Positions 22,362-32,746 of a DNA stretch of 64,000 nt are shown here, piece after piece (the first letter of the stretch is position 1; every line of letters starts with the position of its first letter). Below the pieces are notes generated by a model that saw only the letters and a program-made list of their open reading frames with translations, was not told the origin of the DNA and searched no databases. The DNA is taken from assembly GCF_042477335.2 (NCBI RefSeq), contig NC_091251.1, positions 87,683,501 to 87,747,500 of the forward strand. Reading direction: 5' to 3'. A program made the translations under genes and the position numbers. This DNA comes from Ovis canadensis (Eukaryota; Chordata; Mammalia; Artiodactyla; Bovidae).

Positions 22362-23402
22362 AGTTCAGTTCAGTTGCTCAGTCATGTCCGACTCTTTGCG
22401 ACCCCACGAATCGCAGCACGCCAAGCCTCCCTGTCCATCACCAACTCCCGGAGTTCACTCAGACTCACGTCCATCGAGTCTGTGATGCCATCCAGCCATC
22501 TCATCCTCTGTCATCCCCTTCTCCTCCTGCCCCCACTCCCTCCCAGCATCAGAGTCTTTTCCAATGAGTCAACTCTTCACATGAGGTGGCCAAAGTACCG
22601 GAGCTTCAGCTTCAGCATCATTCCTTCCAAAGAAATCCCAGGGCTGATCTCCTTCAGAATGGGCTGGCTGGATCTCCTTGCAGTCCAAGGGACTCTCAAG
22701 AGTCTTCTCCAACACCACAGTTCAAAAGCATCAATTCTTCAGCGCTCAGCCTTCTTCACAGTCCAACTCTCACATCCATGCATGACCACAGGAAAAACCA
22801 TAGCCTTGACTAGATGGACCTTAGTCGGCAAAGTAATGTCTCTGCTTTTGAATATGCTATCTAGGTTGGTCATAACTTTTCTTCCAAGGAGTAAGCGTCT
22901 TTTAATTTCATGGCTGCAGTCACCATCTCCAGTGATTTTGGAGTCCCCAAAAATAAAGTCAGCCACTGTTTCTACTGTTTCCCCATCCATTTCCCATAAA
23001 GTGATGGGACCAGATGCCATGATCTTCGTTTTCTGAATGTTGAGCTTTAAGCCAACTTTTTCACTCTCCTCTTTCACTTTCATCAAGAGGCTTTTTAGCT
23101 CCTCTTCACTTTCTGCCATAAGGCTGGTGTCATTTGCATATGAGGTTATTGATATTTCTCCCAGCAATCTTGATTCCAGCTTGTGTTTCTTCCAGTCCAG
23201 CGTTTCTCATGATGCACTCTGCGTAGAAGTTAAGTGACCAGGGTGACAATATACAGCCTTAACGTACTCCTCTTCCTATTTGCAACCAGTCTGTTGTTCC
23301 ATGTCTAGTTCTAACTGTTGCTTCCTGACCTGCATACAGATTTCTCAAGAGACAGGTTAGGTGGTCTGGTATTCCCATCTCTTTCAGAATTTTCCACAGC
23401 AA
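22362..23402 (-). mobile_element. BovB, 5'-truncated, antisense
   Basis: About 1.04 kb of BovB, from its TTCAGTTCAGTTGCTCAGTC end through the 3' coding region to the GAATTTTCCACAG point. It includes the C-terminal part of the reverse transcriptase, where the YADD catalytic site reads YAND. No clear target duplication found. Confidence 0.9.
22739..23167 (-). pseudogene. BovB reverse transcriptase fragment (YAND)
   Basis: A 142-codon frame with ESEEELKSLLMKVKEESEKV and GLKLNIQKTKIMASGPIT, characteristic of BovB. The second catalytic-box residue is Asn instead of Asp (YAND), so the polymerase would be inactive even without truncation. Confidence 0.85.
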
Positions 23403-23404
23403 GG

Positions 23405-24080
23405 GGGCCTTGATTATCTAGAATTTCTAAAGATGCTTCAAAGCAGGCACTTGTAGTTCAAAGAGGAAACTTTGCTTTTCAAAACTAGATCCAGAGCAAA
23501 CAAAGAGATTGTTTGGCAAATGTATTTGAGAAAAAAAAAATACCCCTAGAGTATTAGCAACACTGAGAGATTACAGTAAAGCTGATAAGTATGGCCCCAC
23601 CCATATGTTCCTGGCCTGCCCCAGGGTCATCTACAATGTGGTCCTTACTTACAGCAGCTTTCTGTTGCTTGTTGCCTGGAGGTATGCCCTGGTGCCTGGA
23701 GCATGTTTAGCCCTGAGGTCTACAGGGACCGAATGCCCCAGGAGCAACCTTTACTCTTGGGGTCTGTGTACCTAGGTCCACGGGGGAGCCCAGTAGGATA
23801 GAGCCCCCATCCCCCAACCAGTGGTGAGCGGCTCACTAACTCCCTTTGTTGACTTGTTTCCTTTCTTGTCTCACTTTCCCTACTCTCTCAAAGAACTTTC
23901 TGGAATCACCACCCCCATCAACTACTTGCAACTTGAATCTTTGCCCCAGAGTCTGCTCTTGGGAAGAACTCAAGCCATGGCAGAGAACTCTGGAGGGCTT
24001 GCCTTTGGCAGGCAAGTGTAACGTATATTAGCTGAAAATTTCTCTGTCAATACAGTTGTTGGGTGCTAAGCAAAATGGCT
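23405..24080. other. Unassigned sequence
   Basis: A poly(A) tract lies near 23531. The two frames at 23821-24031 overlap in different phases. No gene called. Confidence 0.35.
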
Positions 24081-24084
24081 AAGT

Positions 24085-24560
24085 AGCAATAATAACTTCC
24101 ATTTGTTGATAGTGTTTTTCATGCCAAGCATGATCCTAAGCTCCTTTCACATACCTCATTCATGTCACTTTGAAGGTCACTGTGAAGTGAAGTTGCTCAG
24201 TCACGTCTGACTCTTTGTGACCCCGTGGACTGTAGCCCACCAGGCTCCTCCATCCATGGGATTCTCCAGGCAAGAATACTGGAGTGGGTTGCCATTTCCT
24301 TTTCCAGGGGATCTTCCCGACCCAGAGATTGAACCCAGGTGTCTCACATTGCAGGCAAATGCTTTAACCTCTGAGCTACCAGGGAAGCCCCAACCTCATT
24401 CACAGTGACCTTCAAAGTGGGTGCTCTTCTTATTAGATGAGGAAACTGAAGTGCAGTGGCTTGCCAAAGTCATGTAACTTGTAAGTGAAAGAGCTGGGAT
24501 TCTGACTCTGGGAATTTGATTCTAGAGCCCATACTTTTATCTACTCAGCATAGTTTCCAA
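24085..24560 (-). repeat. MIR, antisense, interrupted by a Bov-tA
   Basis: The left part (ATAATAACTTCCATTTGTTG to the TCAT at 24160) and the right part (GGTGCTCTTCTTATTAGATG, GAGGAAACTGAAGTGCAGTG, GGGATTCTGACTCTGG) are consecutive MIR antisense sequence, split by a SINE. Confidence 0.75.
24187..24391 (-). repeat. Bov-tA SINE with inverted target copy at its 3' side
   Basis: Full-length antisense Bov-tA. ACCTCATTCA is repeated at 24153-24162 and 24393-24402 as a target duplication. Between the left duplication and the SINE lie 21 bases (24166-24186) that are the exact reverse complement of 24399-24419 on the other side. Confidence 0.85.
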
Positions 24561-24639
24561 ACTATTGGCCACTGAATAAGCAAAGAGCCAAAGAGCCTGG
24601 CTCCATTCCTCATGTGTTTTAAAAGGCCTAACTCAAGGG

Positions 24640-24940
24640 TTGCTGAAAGACAGAGGGTATAGTAAGATGAGTGTAGGTGTGAGAATTCAAAACCACATTC
24701 TACCTCCACTTATCAGCATTGTGGCCTTGAACAAATCACTTCTCCTCTGACCCTCAGTTTGGACGGGGGAGCCTGTGGGCTGCCGTCTATGGGGTCGCAC
24801 AGAGTCACACACTACTGAAGTGACTTAGCAGCAGCAGCAGCAGCATGGGGTGGCAGAGCTTGGTGAAAAATAATGCCTGACTCATGGGACTACAGTCAGC
24901 ATCAAATGAGATGATGCTTGTGGAGCACTGGAACTCCAAG
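24640..24940 (+). repeat. MIR, interrupted by a Bov-A
   Basis: MIR blocks AACCACATTCTACCTCCACT, GGCCTTGAACAAATCACTTC and CTCTGACCCTCAGTTT precede a truncated Bov-A (24761-24844). GCATCAAATGAGATGATGCT follows it. Confidence 0.65.
24761..24844 (+). repeat. Bov-A fragment with (AGC)6 tail
   Basis: GGGGGAGCCTGTGGGCTGCC to CTGAAGTGACTT, followed by six AGC units at 24827-24844. Confidence 0.85.
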
Positions 24941-25084
24941 CATGATGGACAATTTTGGATGCTATGACATCGGTAACGGGCTCTCAGCTCCCTCCTCTGC
25001 AGATCACTATCCCTTTTAGCCCAGCTCCCAGGGCCCAGGACTCTCACCTGCTGCTTCCTTAAAGGAGTTAGGATGTAGGTGACA

Positions 25085-25325
25085 GAGGATAGGACTTTGG
25101 AATCTGACAGGCAGGGATTTGAGTGTCATAGTCTTTGCTGTCTCTATCTTAAAAAAAAAAACAAAAACAAACAAACCTCTGGACAGTTATTGAATGTCTC
25201 CATGCCGTCCTCCATTTTCTCATCTATACAATGGGGATAATAAAACAGGACTGTAGAAAAGGTTAAATAAGGCAGTGCATACAAGTACTTAGCACAGTCC
25301 AGCACATCTTAGTGCTCCAAACATT
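25085..25325 (+). repeat. MIR with A-rich insertion, target of a BovB
   Basis: GGACTTTGGAATCTGACAGG, ATTTTCTCATCTATACAATG, GGGGATAATAAAACAGGACT and AGCACAGTCCAGCACATC are MIR. An A/CAAA tract lies at 25151-25178. MIR-like 3' sequence (TTATTAATAGTACTG) resumes after the BovB near 26570. Confidence 0.7.
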
Positions 25326-25326
25326 G

Positions 25327-26565
25327 TTCAGTTCAGTCACTCAGTCGTGTCCGACTCTTTGCGACCCCGTGAACCGCAGCACGCCAGGCCTCCCTGTCCA
25401 TCACCAACTCCCGGAGTTTACCCAGACTCATGTTCATTGAGTCGGTGATGCCATCTAACCCTCTCATCCTCTGTCGTCCCCTTCTCCTCCTGCCTTCAAT
25501 CTTTCCCAACATTAGGGTCTTTTCAAATGAGTCAGCTCTTCACATCAGGTGGCCAAAATATTGGAGTTTCAGCTTCAACATCAGTCCTTCCAATGAACAC
25601 TTTCAGATATTCAAGCTGGTTTTAGAAATGGCAGAGGAACTAGAGATCAAATTGCCAACATTCGCTGGATCATCGAAAAAGCAAGAGAGTTCCAGAAAAA
25701 CATCTATTTTTGCTTTATTGACTATGCCAAGGCCTTTGAGTGTGTGGATCACAATAAACTGTGGAAAATTCTGAAACAGATGGGAATACCAGACCACCTG
25801 ACCTGCCTCTTGAGAAACCCGTATGTAGGTCAAGAAGCAACAGTTAGAACTGGACATGGAACAGCAGACTGGTTCCAAATAGGAAAAGGAGTACGTCAAG
25901 GCCATATCTTGTCACCCTGCTTATTTAACTTCTATGCAGAGTACATCATGAGAAATGCTGGACTGGATGAAGCACAAGCTGGAATCAAGACTGCTGGGAG
26001 AAATATCAATAACCTCAGATATGCAGATGACACCACCCTTATGGCAGAAAGTGAAGAAGAACTAAAGAGCCTTTTGATGAAAGTGAAAGAGGAGAGTGAA
26101 AAAGTTGGCTTAAAGCTCAACATTCATAAAACGAAGATCATGGCATCTGGTCCCATCACTTCATGGGAAATAGACGGGGAAACAGTGGAAACAGTGGCTG
26201 ACTTTATTTTTGGGGGCTCCTAAATCACTGCAGATGGTGATTGCAGCCATGAAATTAAAAGACGCTTACTCCTTGGAAGGAAAGTTATGACCAACCTAGA
26301 CTGCGTATTAAAAAGCAGAGACATTATTTTGTCAACAAAGGTCAGTCTAGTCAAGGCTGTGGTTTTTCCTGTGGTCATGTATGGATGTGAGAGTTGGACT
26401 GTGAAGAAAGCTGAGCACTGAAGAATTGATGCTTTTGAACTATGATGTTGGAGAAGATTCTTGAGAGTCCCTTGGACTGCAAGGAGATCCAACCAGTCCA
26501 TCCTAAAGGAGATCAGTCCTGGGTGTTCATTGGAAGGACTGATGTTGAAGCTGAAACTCCAATAG
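25327..26565. mobile_element. BovB with 5' inversion (twin-primed structure)
   Basis: Left part 25327-25606 is the BovB 3' end on the minus strand. Right part 25607-26565 is upstream BovB coding sequence on the plus strand. The right part stops at the point in BovB where the left part begins, overlapping by about 40 bases (TTGGAAGGACTGATGTTGAA occurs in the right part and its reverse complement lies at the left part's inner edge). MIR sequence flanks both sides. This is the arrangement expected from twin priming. Confidence 0.8.
25744..26223 (+). pseudogene. BovB reverse transcriptase fragment (YADD kept)
   Basis: A 159-codon frame with the reverse transcriptase box LRYADDTTLMAES intact and the upstream IDYAKAFECVDHNKLW region in the same frame (25710-25770). 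It covers the palm domain. The frame ends at a TAA (26221) where BovB normally continues, so the copy is a fragment without 5' coding sequence and cannot act. Confidence 0.9.
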
Positions 26566-26599
26566 GTACTGTTATTAATAGTACTGTTATTACTGTTGA

Positions 26600-28080
26600 T
26601 TTTATGAGAGAAAAATAGGGACAGAATATAAAGACAGGCAAAGTCTGACTGATTTTACATAATATATAAGAAGAGAATTATTAGCAGTTTCCATCTACTT
26701 AAGAGAAAGTGAGAACGCCTCAATCTGTCATTGCATTCCTGTTTAACATTCAAATTCTGCACATCTTGCTGGAGAAAAGGATAAAGTTCTGAAGAAAAAA
26801 TAGTTTTGAAAGCAACAATTTACATCAAATGATAATGAAACAAATGATACACAAAAGATGAAATCCGTGACAGTGAATACACTTGCATTCCTCATAAGTA
26901 AACAGAAGCTTTTCTTTCTGAATCTTGCTCCCTCCCAACTCCCCAAATCAAACCAAGTGTGTGTGTATGCTTGTAGAGGGAGGGGACCAGCTGGGGGAGT
27001 GCAATGTACTGACTCGGGAAGGCAAAAGCAGGGCTAGAAAGACCTCCCTCCGAAGCCAGGCATGGACTCTGAAAGGAGCAGGTCAGGGCAGAAGTGTGGG
27101 CAAGGAGGGCAAAAAGACTGGAGACACAGGCAGTAAATGGTGAAAAAGAAAGCTGGCGAGGGCCTCCTACCTTGTGGCTGGCACCGGAGGGATTGCCTCC
27201 CTCCTCCTGGGCACCAGGCCTCATTGGAGCGGACCTGCTGGGTCTCCCCACCCTGTGCTTAGGGGGGCAGAAGTGCCTATTGGAGACTCAGCACTTGTTA
27301 ACTTGTCACCGCATCAAAGAAGAGAGAGAGATCTGACATTTCCCCAGTCCCCAAAAGTGAAATAAGAAAGGGTTCTTTACTTTCAGGGCCGTATCCTGAA
27401 TGACAGAGGTCATTTTTTGCAACTGATCTGTGTGGGCGCAGGCTTCTAATTGTTTCCTGAATTACCTGCTATCTATTAGCCATCTGGCCGCTTGCCAGAG
27501 TATGCTAATGTCTCTAGAGTTCCTGGCCTGGAGTTTTGAGGAGCAGATTTCTTGTTTTGTCTTTGGGAATGTAGGACTTGGAGTGCAGGCCCTGTGAGTC
27601 CCGCTGGCAGAAACTCTGTCCTCTCCTCTGCCCTTAGCTGTGCTGAGGGCAATGCCCAGGCACAGGGCACAGCTCCCAGCTGTGCCTGAGAGAATGCCCA
27701 GGAGCCTAGTGCACAGTCATGCCGATGCCCATGTGGAACAGCGTCTCCTCTTTCTCCTGGACCCTGGACTCCACACCTGTAGGAGATTTGGCTTTATCAG
27801 AATGTCCTGGAAACCCTTCTTAGCAAAAGGTTTTTTGGAGTTGATGTCATTTGCTTAGAGAACAAGGAAACTCTTCAAATAATCTTTTGTTTGGGGAGAA
27901 GAGAGTAAGAAGGGTGTGAGAATTCAATAGGCCTGTTCTTCTGTTGAGTAAGGGCAGAGCTTGGTCATCACCCAAGGGGGCTGAGTATGCTCAACATCAG
28001 TTACAGTCATGACCTTAAAAACACACAGTGAAATGTCATCATGTGGGAAGGGTGCACAAACATACGGCATCATTCATCTT
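26600..28080. other. Unassigned sequence
   Basis: AT-rich to 26900, then GC-rich with overlapping frames on both strands at 26892-27365 and 27476-27858. No domain or repeat family recognised. Confidence 0.35.
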
Positions 28081-28084
28081 CTTG

Positions 28085-28215
28085 TTATAAAGGCAGCATG
28101 TGTTCATTATTTTAAAATTTAGAAACTCTGGAAAAGCAAAAAGAAAAAAAATTCAGAATTTCATTTCTCTAAGATAATTATTGTTAACCTTTTGGTGTAT
28201 TTTCTACCTTTCTTT
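28085..28215. repeat. Old L1-type 3' region fragment (tentative)
   Basis: CAGCATGTGTTCATTATTTT and AATTATTGTTAACCTTTTGG match the same old repeat class as 2430-2545. Confidence 0.35.
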
Positions 28216-28504
28216 TTCTCTTCTATTTTATACCTGTTTATGAAAAAAAAAGTGTCTTTTGATTAAAAAATACAAAGACATTTTGTGAATACAGAACAAC
28301 TTGTCTTGTTCTGTGCCCCACCCCCTCTGCCCCAGCTCTCCTCCCCATCATTCCTTCCCAGGTGTCTTTGCTTGGTCCTCCCTCAGGCTCTGAATTCCTT
28401 CTGGGTCATGACCCTCCTATTGAAGTCTAACCAGCTTTCTTGATGGTATCATCCAGACCTATGTTATTTGGTACAATCTTATGCCATGGACTGCTAGCCC
28501 CCAC

Positions 28505-28730
28505 CTATACTCCAGATTGGAAATCAGCAAACTTTTTCTGTGAAGGATCAGATAGGCTGTGCAGGCCATATACAGCTCTGTTGCAACTACCCAACTCTGC
28601 TGTTGTAGCATGAAATCAGCCAGAGACAAATATGTAAATGGATGAGCAAGGTTATGTGCCAATAAAACTTTATTTATGGATGCTAAAAAAAATACAGTGG
28701 TGCCATCCAATCTTTTGGAAGTGTCTGAAG
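28505..28730 (-). mobile_element. hAT-Charlie-like DNA transposon fossil
   Basis: AATCAGCAAACTTTTTCTGT, GTTGCAACTACCCAACTCTG and CCAATAAAACTTTATTTATG give the order of a mammal-wide non-autonomous hAT element read in antisense. Terminal repeats are worn. Confidence 0.6.
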
Positions 28731-28734
28731 GATA

Positions 28735-29585
28735 TATTCTTTAGCACCAGAGTTTATGATTAGCTCTATGGTAATCCTCAGAGAACTTCTTTTATGGGGC
28801 TAAGATAGAACAGAGCTCACATACCAGCAGGACTGGTTCCAAAGGACTAAAATCCAGGACCTTTGGTTTTAAGCATTTATTTTCATTTATGTGCATATGG
28901 AGAAAGAGGACCAGGTGGAACTGCCTAGAAGTAGAGAAAGTGTACCTGTCAATTTACTTGATCAAAAACCAAGCAGGCAAATATTGGACCAGCTCTCCAA
29001 TGGTAAACATTTAGAAAACTAGACAAAGTGTATGAAACCACTGTTTTCACAAATTTCAGACATTTGCTGAGAGAATGGAAGCCAAATGAGGTGATCCCTA
29101 GATTGCTTCTGCATTTTGCCTAGAAGCACATTCCAGACCACAGTGCAGGGATGGAAAACAAGCAGGACGTGGGAATCGAATCTTACTGAGTGGAGCAGAC
29201 AAAGACCAGGGGAGGCTGAGTCAGCTGGAATTTGCCAGACAGAGAACCAGGAAGAAGAGCACCGCTCAGAGGAAGAACTGCAGAAGGCTTTGCCGGAGTT
29301 CTTAAAAGGATTTGGCTGAATCCTAGAACACAGGCATAGTTTTCATGATTTGGGGAAAAAAGCAACTATGGGGGAAAGAACAAGTACTGGGGAGCTGCAG
29401 ACTGAACGCCTCCAGAAGCTTGTACGTGATTGGAGTTGCTGAGCTCTAATCAGCTAGAATAAAGAGGCCACACCGAACATCTGGAATATTCAGTCAAGAC
29501 CTTAGAAAAGCAAGACGTTGGGAATGAGACCCAAATAGCCCTGCACTAAAGGTCACTCAAGATCAGCCCCAACAAAGCTTGCAAA
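28735..29585. other. Mostly unassigned; possible old L1 5' sequence from about 29100
   Basis: No gene found. Composition and the AGGGGAGGCTGAGTCAGCTG region are compatible with L1M leader sequence leading into the next feature, but I cannot place it. Confidence 0.3.
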
Positions 29586-30064
29586 CTCATAATGATCTGT
29601 AAAAGACTTTGACCACCAGAACAAAATTCAAAACTCTTTGAAGGAAGAAAAAGAAATCGGTCCCTCAACAGTGTAACATTTACAATGTCCCGCATGTCTT
29701 AAAACAGTTACTTGACATACAAAAAAGAGAGAGAGAAGTCAAAAAATGAGAGATATGAGGCAATTAGCAGTTGAGACCCTTTTAAAGCATTATAAGTATG
29801 CTAAAGGATTTGAAGGAAAACATAACCAAGAGAGAAATAGAAACTATAAAAAGAAACCAAATGGAACTTTTAGAAGTAAAAAATGCAACATCTAAAATGA
29901 AAAATTAGATACCGCAAAGGAAAAATATTAGTGAAATTTAAAACACAGTAATAGAAACTATTCAAACTGAAGCACACCAAGGAAAAAGAATGAACAAAAA
30001 TGAATGAAGTTTCAATGACCTATGGAAAAACATCACGAAGTCTGACTTACATACGTTGGTAGTA

Positions 30065-30345
30065 ACAAAACAAGGGGAGGGACTTCTCTTGATGATGCAG
30101 CGGTTAAGAATCCACCTGCTAATGCAGGGAACGCAGGTCTTGAGCCCTTATTCAGGAAGAGTTCACGTGCCTCGGGGCTGCTAAGCCTGACGTCACAACT
30201 ACTGAGCCCACGCTCTAGAGCCGGGGAGTTGCAACTACTGAGGCTTGCGCACCTTAGAGAGGCCGCCACAGGGAGAAGCGCACACACCACAGCCAGGGAA
30301 ATCCCTCAAGCAGCAACAAAGACCGCACACAGCCAAAAGTGAAAT
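30065..30345 (+). repeat. CHR/ART2-type SINE
   Basis: GGGACTTCTCTTGATGATGC, AGAATCCACCTGCTAATGC, CACAACTACTGAGCCCACG, AGCAACAAAGACCGCACACA and GCCAAAAGTG, a nearly full-length CHR SINE. A (ACT)n-like tract (30346-30374) follows the tail. Confidence 0.85.
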
Positions 30346-30374
30346 AACTACCACCACTACTACTATTACTACTA

Positions 30375-30538
30375 AGTCGCTTCAGTCGTGCCCGACTCTG
30401 TGCGACCCCATAGATGGCAGCCCACCAGGCTCTGCCATCCCTGGGATTCTCCAGGCAAGAACACTGGAGTGGGTTGCCATTTCCTTCTCCGATGCATGAA
30501 AGTGAAAAGTGAAAGTGAAGTCGCTCAGTTGTGTCCAA
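30375..30538 (-). repeat. Bov-A2 SINE, antisense
   Basis: CGTGCCCGACTCTGTGCGAC, GGGATTCTCCAGGCAAGAAC, GCCATTTCCTTCTCCGATGC, then a second unit's end AGTCGCTCAGTTGTGTCC. Confidence 0.85.
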
Positions 30539-30669
30539 AAAACAAGGAGAGAAGTGGAAAATATTTTTGAAAAAGTAATGGGTGAAAAAAATTTTTTAAT
30601 TTTGACTCACAGATTCAAGGAATTCAACCACGCAGGATATACATAACTGCACAGGGACACAGAAGGATC

Positions 30670-31450
30670 TTATGGGGTGATAAAGTGTTTTGCACCTTGA
30701 CAGCAATGGTAATGGTGGCAGTTGTGGAAGTATGTGTGTTTGGATTTTAGAAGTCGTGAATTCATGTAACACGTTCAATCCCAATCCAGCATATCTCATA
30801 AATGTATCTCCATGGTACGAACATTTCTCCATGGTGAGAAGCCTGGCTCCCAACAACATTGACATGTATGTTCATTTGCCCATTGTTTCAGAATTTTGCT
30901 GTACTACTAGAAGATATAATACTATAGAAAATAAACTGAGAAAAAGTTTAAAATTTTGTTTTCACTAGATTGAGTGTATATAATCAAAATATTGTGCTCA
31001 AAAATTCTCTGGATTAATTTCCCCCCCCTCACTTCAGTAAGATTATGTTATACTTTTAAAATATATTTGTAAGACTATACTTTCAGGGATCATTTCTATA
31101 GTTCGTGACTAGAGAAGTTTCTCTGATCGTGTAGAGCACCCGAAACCACGAGGAGGAGACGCAGCGTTTTCTTCTGAGCGTGAAGTAGGCGTCTGGTGCT
31201 GCTTGTGCAGCTGCCATCTGCCGTTGATGATCGTTCTTTTCTCCCGTTTGGGAGAGTAAGAGGGGGAAAACGCCGTCTGAGTGGTTTCGTTTCTACAAAA
31301 AAAAAATATATATATATATATTTGTATACCTGTCAGAGTCCAGTCAGGAGGTAGAAACCACAAAAGTTATTTTAACAGACAGAAATTAATATAAATATTT
31401 GTTAATTAGGTATTAATAAGTAGGTACCTAAACAGACTTAAAAAGAACTT
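30670..31450. other. Mostly unassigned, with a (TA)n tract at 31300-31323
   Basis: GGGGTGATAAAGTGTTTTGC near 30675 may be an old L1 3' end. A_n(TA)n lies at 31297-31323. No gene; the minus-strand frame at 31109-31363 spans the TA tract. Confidence 0.3.
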
Positions 31451-31566
31451 TAAGGCAGCAGTTCCCAAACTTTTTGGTTTCAGGAGTTTTAAAAATACTT
31501 TTATAAACTCACTGAGGACCCCAAGGAGCTCATATGTTGGCTAAAGTCTGTGGTATTTATCACCAG

Positions 31567-31675
31567 TAAGCTCAGTTGGTAAAGAATCCCACTTCAGTAT
31601 TCTGGCCTGGAGAATTCCACGGGCTGTATAGTCCATGGGGTCTCAAAGAGTTGGACACTACTGAGCAACTTTCAC
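31567..31675 (+). repeat. Bov-tA fragment inside hAT fossil
   Basis: GCTCAGTTGGTAAAGAATCC joins directly to CACTTCAGTATTCTGGCCTG, so the middle of the SINE is deleted. It ends GGACACTACTGAGCAACTTT. Confidence 0.75.
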
Positions 31676-31759
31676 ATTCAACATACGCATTTATCACCAA
31701 TGTTAGAAAATAAAACGGAGAACTTTTCTACAACATTTATTTTTAAAAAAATTTAAAAA

Positions 31760-32118
31760 CAACAGGCAAGGTAAGTGGAGAAAATGTGCAGTGAAAAGAT
31801 GGATATAGGGTATAAACTTCCAGTTGTAAGATGAGTATGTTCTGGAGATCTAATGTATAGCATAGTGACTTCAGTTAACAATGATGTTTTCTATACTTGA
31901 AAGCTGCTAAGAAAGTAGATCTTAAAAGTTTTCACACCACACACACACACACACACAAACACATACACACAATGGTGAGTATGTGAGGTGATGATGTGTT
32001 AATTAACCTTATTGTGGTAATCATTTTGCATGATATATGTATATCAAATCATTGCATTCTACCCCTTAAACTTCCAATGTATGTCAATTATATCTCAATA
32101 GAGCTGAAAATTAAAACA
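31760..32118 (+). mobile_element. L1MA-type 3' end
   Basis: ATAAACTTCCAGTTGTAAGA, TCTGGAGATCTAATGTATAG, a CA repeat (31938-31970), GTGAGGTGATGATGTGTTAA, ATGTATATCAAATCATTGCA and ATTATATCTCAATAGAGCTG, the typical L1MA 3' UTR order. Confidence 0.75.
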
Positions 32119-32746
32119 TCTGGCTCAGCTGGTAAAGAATCTGCCTACAATGCAGGAGACCTAGGTTTGATCCCTGGGTTGGGAAGATCCTCTGGAGAAG
32201 AGGACAGCTACCCATTCCTTGGAAGAAAATCTATGACCAACCTAGACAGCATATTGAAAAGTAGAGACATCACTTTGCCAACAAAAGCCCATCTAATCAA
32301 AGCTGTGGTTTTTTTGAGTAGTCATGTATAGATGTGAGAGTTGGACTATAAAGAAAGTTGAGCACTGAAGAACTGATGGTTTTGACCTATGGTGTTGGAG
32401 AAGATTCTTGAGAGTCCCTTGGACTGCAAGGAGATCCAACCAGTCCATCCTAAAGGAAATAGGTCCTGAATATTCTTTGGAAGGACTGATGCTGAAGCTG
32501 AAACTCCCAATATTTTGGCCACCTGTTGCAAAAACTGACTCACTGGAAAAGACCCTGATGCTGGGAAAGATTGAAGGCAGGAGGAGAAGGGGATGACAGA
32601 GGATGAGATGGTTGGATGGTATCACCAACTCAATGGACAAGAGTTTGAGTAGGCTCCGGGAGTTGGTAACAGACAGGGAAGCCTGGTGTGCTGCAGTCCA
32701 TGGGGTTGCAAAGAGTTGGACATGACTGAGGGACTTTCACTTTCAT
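32119..32746 (+). mobile_element. Bov-tA head fused to BovB 3' region (chimera)
   Basis: 32119-32214 is the tRNA-derived Bov-tA head (GGCTCAGCTGGTAAAGAATC, GGGTTGGGAAGATCCTCTGG). At GCTACCCATTCCTTGGAAG it switches to BovB far upstream of the usual SINE-BovB boundary and continues as contiguous BovB (ATGACCAACCTAGACAGCAT, CCTTGGACTGCAAGGAGATC, GAAGGCAGGAGGAGAAGGGG) to the 3' end. The left side is the L1MA 3' end and the right side is hAT sequence. Confidence 0.75.

Larger units (their letters stand above)
29590..30665 (+). mobile_element. Old L1M 5'-UTR/ORF1-start region, interrupted by SINEs
   Basis: AAACCAAATGGAACTTTTAG, AATGCAACATCTAAAATG, ATAGAAACTATTCAAACTG and TTTCAATGACCTATGGAAAA follow the order of the L1M 5' region around the ORF1 start. 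After two SINEs it resumes with GAAAATATTTTTGAAAAAGT and CTCACAGATTCAAGGAATTC. Heavily mutated with no open frame. Confidence 0.6.

Noticed and set aside
22374..23036. A 220-codon plus-strand frame, long for this window
   Set aside because: It lies exactly on the antisense of a BovB. Similar frames recur at 43457-44062, 56806-57600 and 35097-35459 for the same reason, so it is a shadow of BovB.
24085..25325. tRNA genes suggested by tRNA-like heads of SINEs
   Set aside because: MIR, Bov-tA and CHR heads keep only degraded A/B-box resemblance; none folds into an intact cloverleaf by eye.
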